Origin: Flavobacteriales bacterium UBA7690
Lineage (GTDB): Bacteria; Bacteroidota; Bacteroidia; Flavobacteriales_F; PHOS-HE28
Direction: 5' to 3'
Assembly (NCBI GenBank): GCA_002482775.1
Contig: DLGQ01000090.1
Location: 14,264 to 27,996, forward strand
Length of the DNA: 13,733 bases
Below the pieces are notes generated by a model. The model was not told the origin of the DNA, did not search any database, and saw only the letters and a list, made by a program, of their open reading frames with translations. The position numbers and the translations under genes were made by a program. Position 1 is the first letter of the stretch, and the number at the start of each line of letters is the position of its first letter. Shown here piece by piece: positions 1 to 6,685 of this stretch.

Positions 1-24
1 ACCCTATACCCTCTACCCGATACC
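1..24. repeat. Degenerate 7-base tandem repeat at the window edge
   Basis: The first 24 bases read as three and a half copies of a 7-base unit of the form ACCCNNT (ACCCTAT, ACCCTCT, ACCCGAT, ACC). It lies just beyond the stop codon of the leftward hydrolase gene. It may continue to the left of the window, so its full size is unknown. No function is assigned. Confidence 0.45.
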
Positions 25-36
25 TGAGCTTGCATA

Positions 37-804
37 TCAACCCAAGGTCTTCCCCAACCACTCATCCACGATGGCGTTGAACTTGTCGGGGTGCTCCATC
101 ATGGCGGCGTGCCCGCATTCATCGATCCAGAACAGTTCGCTTCCGGGGATCAACGACTGGAATTCCTCGGCCACGTGCGGCGGGGTAACACCATCTTGTC
201 TGCCCCAGACCAAGCAAACGGGCATCTTCAGGTTGGGCAGGTCCTTGGCCATGTTGTGGCGTATGGCGCTCTTTGCCAATGAAAGGATGCGGATCAGCTT
301 GGCCTTATCGTTCACCGTTTCGTAGCACTCTTCCACCAAGTCGTCCGTCGCATGCTTGGGATCGTAGAAGGTGAAGGCGATCTTCTTGCGCAGGTATTCC
401 TTGTCCTCACGGCGCGGGAATGATCCACCGAAAGCGTTCTCGTACAAGCCGCTGCTGCCGGTGAGGATCAGCGTGCGCACCTTGTCGGCGTGTTTCGTGC
501 AGTACACCAAGGCCACATGACCACCCAACGAGTTGCCCAAGAGATTGATCTCCGTTAGACCTAGGTGCCGTACGAACCGCTCAAGGAAATCAGCCAACGC
601 GGGTACGTTGGTGTTGAGCATCGGCAGGGTGTACAACGGCAGCATCGGCATCAGCACCCGGTACCGGCCACCGAAATGTTTGATGGGTCCTTCGAAGTTG
701 CTCAATGCACCGAACAACCCGTGCAGGAAGATCAATGGCGGACCGTCGCCGACATCGATGTAGGAGAACTCTCCTTCGCGCTTCAAGTACTCTTCGTTCG
801 CCAT
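37..804 (-). CDS. Alpha/beta hydrolase-fold protein
   Basis: This encodes a 255-residue predicted cytoplasmic alpha/beta hydrolase with no signal peptide. Its substrate is unknown. Visible signatures are the oxyanion-hole segment LIFLHG (residues 24-29), the nucleophile elbow G-N-S-L-G with Ser92, the acid Asp204 in WGRQDG, and the catalytic His232 in CGHAAMMEHP. The complete triad argues for an active enzyme of the esterase, lipase or C-C hydrolase type. The start at ATG 804-802 is chosen because family similarity begins a few residues later (YIDVGDGPP), and because a palindromic repeat and a perfect -7 promoter element lie immediately upstream. An in-frame extension to 921 would translate that repeat. 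The gene is divergent from the dcw operon. From memory, an alpha/beta hydrolase beside mraZ recurs in Flavobacteriia, but a functional link to cell-wall synthesis is not shown. Confidence 0.88.
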   Translation of the reverse strand: MANEEYLKREGEFSYIDVGDGPPLIFLHGLFGALSNFEGPIKHFGGRYRVLMPMLPLYTLPMLNTNVPALADFLERFVRHLGLTEINLLGNSLGGHVALVYCTKHADKVRTLILTGSSGLYENAFGGSFPRREDKEYLRKKIAFTFYDPKHATDDLVEECYETVNDKAKLIRILSLAKSAIRHNMAKDLPNLKMPVCLVWGRQDGVTPPHVAEEFQSLIPGSELFWIDECGHAAMMEHPDKFNAIVDEWLGKTLG

Positions 805-807
805 ACG

Positions 808-827
808 CCTGCCTGCCGGTAGGCAGG
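808..827. repeat. 20-base palindromic dispersed repeat
   Basis: The sequence CCTGCCTGCCGGTAGGCAGG has 7-base arms (CCTGCCT / AGGCAGG) around a CCGG core, with one G-T pair. It matches a short palindrome that I recognise as repeatedly scattered in Bacteroidota and some other genomes, where its translation gives LPAGRQA-like peptides. It sits 3 bases before the hydrolase start codon, so in the transcript it would form a hairpin in the 5' leader. Only one copy is in this window. The family assignment is from memory. Confidence 0.6.
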
Positions 828-834
828 TTCCGTC

Positions 835-842
835 CAAATGTA
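835..842 (-). promoter_or_regulatory. Bacteroidota -7 promoter element for the hydrolase
   Basis: Read leftward, the bases are TACATTTG, a perfect match to the Bacteroidota -7 consensus TAnnTTTG. Transcription would start near 829, giving a leader of about 25 bases that contains the palindromic repeat. No good TTG at -33 is seen at the usual spacing, so the call rests on the -7 element and its position. Confidence 0.4.
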
Positions 843-920
843 ACCGGATGGGTGCATCGGTAACCCCTAGCGCTGGACCTTGTTCCACTCCCAAGGCGTT
901 TCGCCGGGATCGATGCTGCA

Positions 921-945
921 CCTGTCCAACAGGGGGAAACCCCTG
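921..945. other. Two mutually exclusive hairpins, one with a GAAA tetraloop
   Basis: Bases 930-935 (CAGGGG) pair perfectly with 940-945 (CCCCTG) around the loop GAAA, a GNRA-type tetraloop. Bases 921-925 (CCTGT) can pair with 929-933 (ACAGG), which uses the 5' arm of the first hairpin, so only one can form. No T-run follows on either strand, so neither looks like an intrinsic terminator. Whether this region is transcribed is unknown. Confidence 0.35.
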
Positions 946-1017
946 CTGAATTGCGGCGCTGTCCCGGATCGACCACTTCCACCCACGGTGGCCCTGCCGT
1001 CGCTCTCTTCACATCAA

Positions 1018-1047
1018 CCTGTTGATCGTAACTCCTTGACCAACAGG
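1018..1047. repeat. Imperfect inverted repeat upstream of mraZ
   Basis: CCTGTTG (1018-1024) is complementary to CAACAGG (1041-1047). After one mismatch the stem continues for two more pairs, leaving a 10-base loop. The overlapping ATCAAC-CT-GTTGAT at 1013-1026 gives a second, alternative palindrome. It could be an operator or a structural element; no protein is indicated. Confidence 0.3.
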
Positions 1048-1243
1048 ATGTAGATGCACAACGTTCGGATCTTTCGCCTTCTACAGGACGAACCGATCCT
1101 GAGAACCCGGATCGCTGGTGGATTGTTCATAAGCCCCACTTCTTCCCACCAGTCCAAAGTGCTTGTTTGTAGGCCAGTTGCGGCCATGTAACAACTTTTG
1201 CACACCTTCGCCGTTGAAGATTTATCAACAAGAAGGCAAAAAC

Positions 1244-1268
1244 GGGGGAGATCGTGGGATTAAGTGGG
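1244..1268 (+). promoter_or_regulatory. MraZ-binding repeat array (dcw operator)
   Basis: Three pentamers lie at an exact 10-base period: GGGGG (1244-1248), GTGGG (1254-1258) and GTGGG (1264-1268), separated by 5-base spacers. In Escherichia coli, MraZ binds direct GTGGG-type repeats with 5-base spacing upstream of its own gene, so this is the expected operator. It ends 43 bases before the chosen mraZ start. The first copy deviates at one base. Autoregulation of the operon by MraZ is inferred from family knowledge. Confidence 0.75.
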
Positions 1269-1311
1269 TGACCCAGCCTACTTTCGCGACCATTCCTGCC
1301 GTGCATGCGCT

Positions 1312-1779
1312 ATGCTGAACCTGTTAGGGGAATACCCGTCAACCCTGGATGCCAAGAGCCGTGTGCTCTTGCCCGCCGCCCTGCGCAAGCAGCTTGGTGG
1401 CGCGGAGTCCAAGGGCTTCGTGGTGAACCGCGACGTGTTCAGCGAGTGCCTCGTACTGTATCCGATGGAGGAGTGGACCAGGACCAACGCCCAAGTGGCC
1501 AGCCTGAACCGCTTCGATCCGGACAACGTGGAGTTCATCCGGCGCTTCCTCAACGGAGCCACACCGGTGGAACTCGACGCCAACGGACGGTTGCTGATCC
1601 CCAAACAACTGATGGCCTACGCCCAATTGGGCAAGGACATCGTGTTCACGGGCATGGGCGATCGCATCGAGATCTGGGACGAGGCATTGCACAAGCGTGC
1701 GCTCAGCGGGAACGTGGACTTCAAGTCTCTGGCTGCGAAAGTGATGGCGGGAAAACCTGCTAAAGCCAATGACGCATGA
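1312..1779 (+). CDS. mraZ: Transcriptional regulator MraZ
   Basis: MraZ is a ring-forming DNA-binding protein that regulates the dcw operon from its 5' end. The 155-residue product shows the two expected SpoVT/AbrB-like halves. The first carries the signature L-D-A-K-S-R (residues 12-17) followed by VLLP, and the second carries L-D-A-N-G-R (88-93) followed by LLIP. The start at ATG 1312 gives the typical short lead-in (LGEYPSTLDAK). An in-frame GTG at 1264 lies inside the operator box and would add 16 unconserved residues, so it is rejected. It is the first gene of the operon and overlaps rsmH by 11 bases. The extended GKPAKANDA tail is poorly conserved in type. Confidence 0.95.
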   Translation: MLNLLGEYPSTLDAKSRVLLPAALRKQLGGAESKGFVVNRDVFSECLVLYPMEEWTRTNAQVASLNRFDPDNVEFIRRFLNGATPVELDANGRLLIPKQLMAYAQLGKDIVFTGMGDRIEIWDEALHKRALSGNVDFKSLAAKVMAGKPAKANDA

Positions 1780-2674
1780 GTATCACGACCCCGTTCTTTT
1801 ACAAGCCTGTCTTGAAGGATTGAACATCCGCCCCGAGGGCGTCTATGTGGACGTTACGTTCGGCGGTGGAGGCCACAGCAAGGCCATCCTCGCACAACTG
1901 GGTCCGAAAGGACGGTTGATCTCGTTCGATCGGGATCGCGACGCCTGGAAGAACGCGCCGGATGATGAGCGCTTCACCTTGGTGAAAGCCGACTTCCGCT
2001 GGATGCGCAACCACTTGCGTTTCCTGCATGCGGTGCCGGTGGATGGCCTCCTCGCCGATCTGGGTGTGAGCAGTCACCAGTTCGATACCGGTGCGCGCGG
2101 CTTCAGCTTCCGCTTCGATGGTCCGCTGGATATGCGCATGGATCATCGCGCCAAACGCGGTGCCTCGCAACTGTTGCGCGACCTGGATGAAGCAGCCCTC
2201 ACCGATGTGCTGCGCAAGTACGGTGAAGTGGATGCCGCCCATCGCGTGGCACGCCAACTGGTGAAAGCCAATGCTGAAACACGCATCGGCACCACGTACC
2301 AGCTGGTGGAAGCACTAAGGCCCGTGACACCGCGTGGAAAGGAGAGCAGCTTCCTCGCGCAAGTGTTCCAAGCGTTGCGCATCGCGGTGAACGATGAGCT
2401 CGCATCACTGGAAGCCCTGTTGCAGCAGAGCGCCGAAGTGATCGCACCCGGAGGCCGTTTGGTGATCATGAGCTACCACTCACTGGAGGATCGCCTGGTG
2501 AAGAACTGGATGCGCAGCGGTGATCTCGGTGGCGAGGAAACCAAGGATGTCTTCGGCAACCGCACACGACCGTTCAACCCTTCAAGCAACAAAGCGATCC
2601 AACCCACGGATCTGGAGATAGCAAGGAACCCCCGGGCACGAAGCGCCCGATTGAGAATAGCCACACGCACGTGA
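1769..2674 (+). CDS. rsmH: 16S rRNA (cytosine(1402)-N(4))-methyltransferase RsmH
   Basis: RsmH (MraW) uses S-adenosylmethionine to N4-methylate C1402 in the decoding centre of 16S rRNA. The 301-residue length is normal. Family signatures are the N-terminal HDPVLL, the SAM-binding G-G-G-G-H (residues 32-36), DLGVSSHQFD (97-106), GFSFRFDGPLDMRMD (111-125), FQALRIAVNDE (200-210), SYHSLEDR (235-242) and the basic C-terminal NPRARSARLR (287-296). The ATG lies inside the end of mraZ (11-base overlap), and the stop shares GTGA with the next start, which suggests translational coupling. Its position directly after mraZ is the classic dcw order. Confidence 0.97.
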   Translation: MTHEYHDPVLLQACLEGLNIRPEGVYVDVTFGGGGHSKAILAQLGPKGRLISFDRDRDAWKNAPDDERFTLVKADFRWMRNHLRFLHAVPVDGLLADLGVSSHQFDTGARGFSFRFDGPLDMRMDHRAKRGASQLLRDLDEAALTDVLRKYGEVDAAHRVARQLVKANAETRIGTTYQLVEALRPVTPRGKESSFLAQVFQALRIAVNDELASLEALLQQSAEVIAPGGRLVIMSYHSLEDRLVKNWMRSGDLGGEETKDVFGNRTRPFNPSSNKAIQPTDLEIARNPRARSARLRIATRT

Positions 2675-3120
2675 ACAAGTTGCGCGATAAACAGGAAGAA
2701 GAAGCAGCGGAGGCCGCAGCCCCTGAGGCCAAGCCCCGAGCTGCTGGCAAGAAGTCCAGCGGACCCAGTGCTGCTGTGCGCGTGCCGAAGATGATGATCG
2801 GTGTGCTCAACGGCTCGTTCCTCACCAAGGAGAAAGTCCTCGGCAACATGCCCTTCATCCTGTTCTGCGCGGGGTTGATGATCACATATATAGCCTACGG
2901 ATACCACACCGAACGTGTGGTGCGCGACCTGCACCGTGTGGATACAGAGCTGAAAGAACTGCGCAGCGAGAGCATCACCGTGCGTTCAAAACTGGAGACG
3001 ATGGAACAACAAAGCCAGGTGGCGGCCGATATCGGCGACCTGGGGTTGAAGGAAAGCCGCGTTCCGCCGGTGAAGTTGGAAGTGGACAAGGAACAACTTG
3101 AAGACACGCGTACCCCATGA
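2671..3120 (+). CDS. ftsL: FtsL-like divisome membrane protein (Bacteroidota type)
   Basis: This is a small bitopic divisome protein between rsmH and ftsI, the position of ftsL. In other bacteria FtsL, with FtsB and FtsQ, activates the FtsW-FtsI synthase. The 149-residue product has an Ala/Glu/Lys-rich cytoplasmic tail (1-40), one membrane segment (about 60-78), and a periplasmic heptad-like helix (about 79-118). The C-terminus, IGDLGLKESRVPP (121-133), resembles the GLKE-PP ending I recall from Bacteroidota FtsL-like proteins. The start is a GTG at 2671 that overlaps the rsmH stop as GTGA. The next ATG upstream or downstream fits less well. Sequence similarity to proteobacterial FtsL is low, so the name rests on position and topology. 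Confidence 0.85.
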   Translation: MNKLRDKQEEEAAEAAAPEAKPRAAGKKSSGPSAAVRVPKMMIGVLNGSFLTKEKVLGNMPFILFCAGLMITYIAYGYHTERVVRDLHRVDTELKELRSESITVRSKLETMEQQSQVAADIGDLGLKESRVPPVKLEVDKEQLEDTRTP

Positions 3121-5225
3121 CGGAGAACAAGCAGTTCCGTGCGCGTGCCAATATGGTCTACATGGCCATCGTCGTTTTCGCCTTCGCCATCGCCGTCAAA
3201 CTCTTCACCATCCAGATCGCGGAAGGGGACAAATGGCTGGCGCGCGCGGAAACGGTGAGCACCACCTACCGTACCGTGCAGCCCGATCGTGGGCACATCT
3301 ACAGTGAAGATGGCCGCCTGCTCGCCACCAGCGTACCCGAGTACGATGTGCGTATGGACATGATGGCGAGCGGCCTTTCCGACGAACTGTTCAAAGCCAA
3401 CATCGATTCGTTGAGCGAGGGCCTTTCGCATTTGTTCGGTGATCGAACTGCGGCCGAGTACAAACGCGACCTCACCGATGCGCGCCATCGCAAAGAGCGC
3501 TTCCACTTGATCAAGCGCCGCGCGGATCACACACAGGTGCAGGCCTTGAGGACGTTCCCATTGTTCCGCTTGGGCAAGTACAAGGGTGGATTGGTCACGG
3601 AGAAGCGTACCGTGCGTGTGCATCCGTTCGGTCGTCTGGCTTCGCGCAGTGTGGGGCATGTACTGCGAGACAGTAGTACGCTCGGGCTCGAAGGTGGCTA
3701 CGACAGGTGGTTGAAGGGAGTGACCGGTCGCCGGTTGGAACGCCGCCTTACCGGTGGGGTCTGGATGCCCGTGGACAACGGTGATGGCGTGGATCCAGTT
3801 CCCGGCAGCGATATCCATACCACCATCGACATCAACCTGCAGGACGTTGCCGATGCGGCGCTCGAACGGCAGCTGATGAAACACGGCGCGCAGTACGGCA
3901 CCGTGATCGTGATGGAGGTGGAGACCGGCTACATCAAAGCCATCAGCAACCTCACACGGCGCAACGATAGCACCTACGTGGAGGATTTGAACTATGCCGT
4001 GGCTCACGGAACGGAGCCCGGATCCACGTTCAAGCTCGCATCGCTGATGGTCGGCCTGGAGGATGGCACCATCAAGCACACGGATACGGTGGATACGCGC
4101 AATGGTCAGGTGCGTTACTACAACCGCATCATGAAGGATTCACATGAAGGTGGTTATGGCCGCATCACGGTGCAACGCGCTTTCGAGCTTTCGTCCAACA
4201 CAGGCATCAGCGTCGCAGTACACAAGGCCTATCAGAAGGAGCCGAAGCGCTTCGTGGATGGTCTGAAACGATTGGGCCTGCACGAGACGACCGGTGTGAT
4301 GATCCCCGGTGAAGCAACACCCGTACTGCGCAGTCCGGGCGAGAAGGGCTGGAGCGGCGTGAGCCTTCCATGGATGAGCATCGGCTATGAGACCTCGTTC
4401 ACGCCCCTGCAAACGCTGACGTTCTACAACGCCGTGGCCAACAACGGAAAAATGATGCGTCCGCAATTCGTGGATCGCATCTCGCGCAACGGGAAGGTGG
4501 TGGAGAAGATGAAGCCGCAGGTGATGAACCCGAAGATCTGCTCGCAGACCACGTTGGATATCGTACACGGCATGTTGCAAGGTGTGGTGGACAGCGGCAC
4601 TGCGGTGAACCTGAAGGCTGCCCACTTCACCATTGCAGGGAAGACAGGCACGGCCCAGATGCTGAAGAATGGCAGCTACAAGGAGCACGGCCTGAGCTAC
4701 CAAGCCTCGTTCGTGGGCTACTTCCCGGCGAACGCACCGAAGTACAGTTGCATCGTACTGGTGAACGGACCTACCATGAGCGGCTACTACGGCAACGTGG
4801 TGGCGGGGCCGGTGTTCAAGGAGATCGCGGACAAGATCTACAGCAACCGTCTTGAGCTACAACAAGAGACCTTGCTCGCGGAAAACACTGGTCCGCGAAC
4901 ACCGGTCAGCCTGAGCGGACACGCCGGGGATCTGCGGATCGCGTTGGAAGGATTGAACGTGCCCGTGACCTACGAAGGGGAAGGCGAATGGGCCACAACG
5001 CTCGCAGGTGATACGGCCGTGGTGTTGAAGGCGCGCGGTATTCCCGCTGATGCCATGGACCGTGTGCCGAACGTGCTGGGCATGGGCTTGCGCGATGCGC
5101 TCTACATCCTGGAGAATCGCGGGCTGCGGGTGAAGATCACCGGTAACGGCATGGTGAAACGCCAATCGTTACAGCCCGGGTCGAAAGCCTTCCAGGGATC
5201 CACCATCCTCATCGAGCTGACATGA
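3117..5225 (+). CDS. ftsI: Septal peptidoglycan transpeptidase FtsI (PBP3-like, with PASTA domain)
   Basis: This is a class B penicillin-binding protein that crosslinks septal peptidoglycan in the periplasm. The 702 residues comprise a short cytoplasmic N-terminus, a membrane anchor (about 13-34), a pedestal region that starts with the conserved PDRGHIY segment (56-62), the transpeptidase domain (about 230-575), and a C-terminal PASTA domain (about 648-702, starting VPNVLGM). The catalytic motifs are complete: S-T-F-K with Ser303, S-S-N (359-361) and K-T-G-T (509-512). The segment 585-647 before the PASTA domain is the usual Bacteroidota linker. The gene overlaps its neighbours on both sides as ATGA. 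The partner glycosyltransferase FtsW is encoded downstream. Confidence 0.96.
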   Translation: MTENKQFRARANMVYMAIVVFAFAIAVKLFTIQIAEGDKWLARAETVSTTYRTVQPDRGHIYSEDGRLLATSVPEYDVRMDMMASGLSDELFKANIDSLSEGLSHLFGDRTAAEYKRDLTDARHRKERFHLIKRRADHTQVQALRTFPLFRLGKYKGGLVTEKRTVRVHPFGRLASRSVGHVLRDSSTLGLEGGYDRWLKGVTGRRLERRLTGGVWMPVDNGDGVDPVPGSDIHTTIDINLQDVADAALERQLMKHGAQYGTVIVMEVETGYIKAISNLTRRNDSTYVEDLNYAVAHGTEPGSTFKLASLMVGLEDGTIKHTDTVDTRNGQVRYYNRIMKDSHEGGYGRITVQRAFELSSNTGISVAVHKAYQKEPKRFVDGLKRLGLHETTGVMIPGEATPVLRSPGEKGWSGVSLPWMSIGYETSFTPLQTLTFYNAVANNGKMMRPQFVDRISRNGKVVEKMKPQVMNPKICSQTTLDIVHGMLQGVVDSGTAVNLKAAHFTIAGKTGTAQMLKNGSYKEHGLSYQASFVGYFPANAPKYSCIVLVNGPTMSGYYGNVVAGPVFKEIADKIYSNRLELQQETLLAENTGPRTPVSLSGHAGDLRIALEGLNVPVTYEGEGEWATTLAGDTAVVLKARGIPADAMDRVPNVLGMGLRDALYILENRGLRVKITGNGMVKRQSLQPGSKAFQGSTILIELT

Positions 5226-6685
5226 AGCTGCTGAAGGACATCCTCTACAAGGTGCGCATCGAGCAGGTGGTCGGTTCCACCAACACGGCGATCGAAGCGA
5301 TCACGTTCGATAGCCGCAAGGTCGTCGCGTTCACAGCTTTCGTAGCTACGCGTGGTACACAGGTGGACGGTCACACCTTCATCGCCAAAGCCATCGAGAG
5401 CGGTGCCAGTGCCATCATCTGCGAAGAACTTCCTGCGGAACTGAAGGATGGCGTCACCTACGTGCGCGTGGAGAATGCAGCCGTGGCGCTCGGTGTCATC
5501 GCCGCGAATTTCCATGATCATCCGTCGAAGAAGCTGAAGCTCGTCGGTATCACCGGCACCAACGGGAAGACGAGCACGGCAACCCTGTTGTTCCGGTTGT
5601 TCCGCTCGCTGGGCTACAAGTGCGGCTTGATCAGTACGGTGGAGATGCGCATCGGACAACGCACCATTCCGAGCACGCATACCACCCCCGATGCCGTAAG
5701 CCTGAACGAGATCCTTGCGGAGATGGTGGTCGAAAAGGTGACCCACTGTTTCATGGAGGTGAGTTCGCACAGTGTGGTGCAGGAACGTATCGCAGGTCTG
5801 CAGTTCGTTGGCGCGGTGTTCATGAACATCACCCACGACCACCTGGATTACCACGGTACGTTCGCCGAGTACATCAAGGCCAAGAAACGCTTCTTCGATC
5901 AACTGCCCGCTACCGCTTTCGCATTGGTGAACGCCGATGATCCGAACAGTGCGGTGATGCTCCAGAACACGAAGGCGAGCAAACACTCTTTCGCGGTGAA
6001 GAACATGGCCGATCACAAGGCCCGCATCGTAGAGAACCAGTTGACCGGTCTTCACCTGAACATCGACGGGCACGACATGTATTCGCGCCTGATCGGCGAG
6101 TTCAATGCCAGCAACCTGCTCGCGGTGTACACGGTGGCAGCGCTCATGAACGAACCCGCGATGAACGTGCTTACAGCGCTCAGCGATCTGCAACCGCCAC
6201 GCGGCCGTTTCCAGATCGTACGCAGCAATAGCGGCATCGTCGGTATCGTGGATTATGCCCACACACCGGATGCCCTGAAGAACGTGCTCGCCACGATCAA
6301 TGAGGTGTGCAGCGAGAATGAGCAGGTGATCACCGTGGTGGGCTGTGGCGGTGATCGTGATCGTACGAAGCGCCCGGTGATGGCGCGGATCGCAACCGAA
6401 CTAAGTAGTCACGTGGTGCTCACGAGCGACAATCCGCGCAGCGAAGACCCCATGGCGATCCTGAACGAGATGCGCACCGGCGTGCAGATCACCGACCAGT
6501 CACGCGTGTGGGTGAACGCTGATCGTCGTGAAGCGATCCGCCAAGCGGTGGGCATGGCGAAACCCGGTGATGTGGTATTGCTCGCTGGTAAGGGGCATGA
6601 GACCTATCAAGAGATCAACGGGGTGAAGCACCCGTTCGATGATGTGGCCGTACTGCAGGAAACACTTGAACTCCTCCACAAGTAA
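5222..6685 (+). CDS. murE: UDP-MurNAc-L-Ala-D-Glu:meso-DAP ligase MurE
   Basis: MurE is a cytoplasmic ATP-dependent ligase that adds the third residue of the stem peptide. The 487-residue length fits the family. It has the N-terminal UDP-substrate domain (ITFDSRKV, 27-34), a P-loop G-T-N-G-K-T (112-117) in the central domain, a likely carbamylated lysine at Lys221 (in YIKAKK), and the C-terminal domain with DYAHTPD (344-350). The D-N-P-R motif (403-406, followed by SEDP) is the meso-diaminopimelate signature, so the peptidoglycan is predicted to be of the DAP type rather than Lys. The start overlaps ftsI as ATGA and the stop overlaps mraY as TAATG. murF, which often follows, is absent here. 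Confidence 0.97.
   Translation: MKLLKDILYKVRIEQVVGSTNTAIEAITFDSRKVVAFTAFVATRGTQVDGHTFIAKAIESGASAIICEELPAELKDGVTYVRVENAAVALGVIAANFHDHPSKKLKLVGITGTNGKTSTATLLFRLFRSLGYKCGLISTVEMRIGQRTIPSTHTTPDAVSLNEILAEMVVEKVTHCFMEVSSHSVVQERIAGLQFVGAVFMNITHDHLDYHGTFAEYIKAKKRFFDQLPATAFALVNADDPNSAVMLQNTKASKHSFAVKNMADHKARIVENQLTGLHLNIDGHDMYSRLIGEFNASNLLAVYTVAALMNEPAMNVLTALSDLQPPRGRFQIVRSNSGIVGIVDYAHTPDALKNVLATINEVCSENEQVITVVGCGGDRDRTKRPVMARIATELSSHVVLTSDNPRSEDPMAILNEMRTGVQITDQSRVWVNADRREAIRQAVGMAKPGDVVLLAGKGHETYQEINGVKHPFDDVAVLQETLELLHK

Larger units (their letters stand above)
805..1311. other. Divergent intergenic region between hydrolase and mraZ
   Basis: This 507-base stretch has no convincing gene. From left to right it holds the palindromic repeat, the hydrolase -7 element, a GAAA-loop hairpin at 930-945 with a competing hairpin at 921-933, an imperfect inverted repeat at 1018-1047, and the MraZ operator at 1244-1268. 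The octamer CCAACAGG occurs twice, near 926-933 and 1040-1047. The mraZ promoter was not confidently found. The best weak candidates are AACTTTTG at 1193-1200 (one mismatch to TAnnTTTG, with TTTG 23 bases upstream) and TTGCAC 1198-1203 followed after 17 bases by TTTATC 1221-1226. Short ORFs here lack codon patterns or motifs and are not supported. Confidence 0.6.

Noticed and set aside
805..921. N-terminal extension of the hydrolase to 921
   Set aside because: It would translate the palindromic repeat and cross a perfect -7 promoter element, and it adds residues not typical of the family.
1014..1205. 63-codon leftward open frame upstream of mraZ
   Set aside because: It shows no motif, no promoter or start-site support, and it spans intergenic inverted repeats.
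1222..1230. TTATCAACA, one mismatch from a DnaA box
   Set aside because: It is a single isolated near-match with no cluster of boxes, AT-rich region or dnaA/dnaN context; it is likely chance.
1264..1311. GTG start for mraZ at 1264
   Set aside because: The GTG is part of the third MraZ-binding box, and the added 16 residues precede the normal MraZ N-terminus.
2895..4079. Long leftward open frame (394 codons) opposite ftsL and ftsI
   Set aside because: It lies antisense to well-supported genes, is rich in His, Arg and Val as expected from the reverse frame of GC-rich codons, and shows no domain motif.
5102..6262. Long leftward open frame (386 codons) opposite ftsI and murE
   Set aside because: This is another antisense shadow with His/Glu/Arg-rich composition and no recognisable motif; murE on the other strand is unambiguous.
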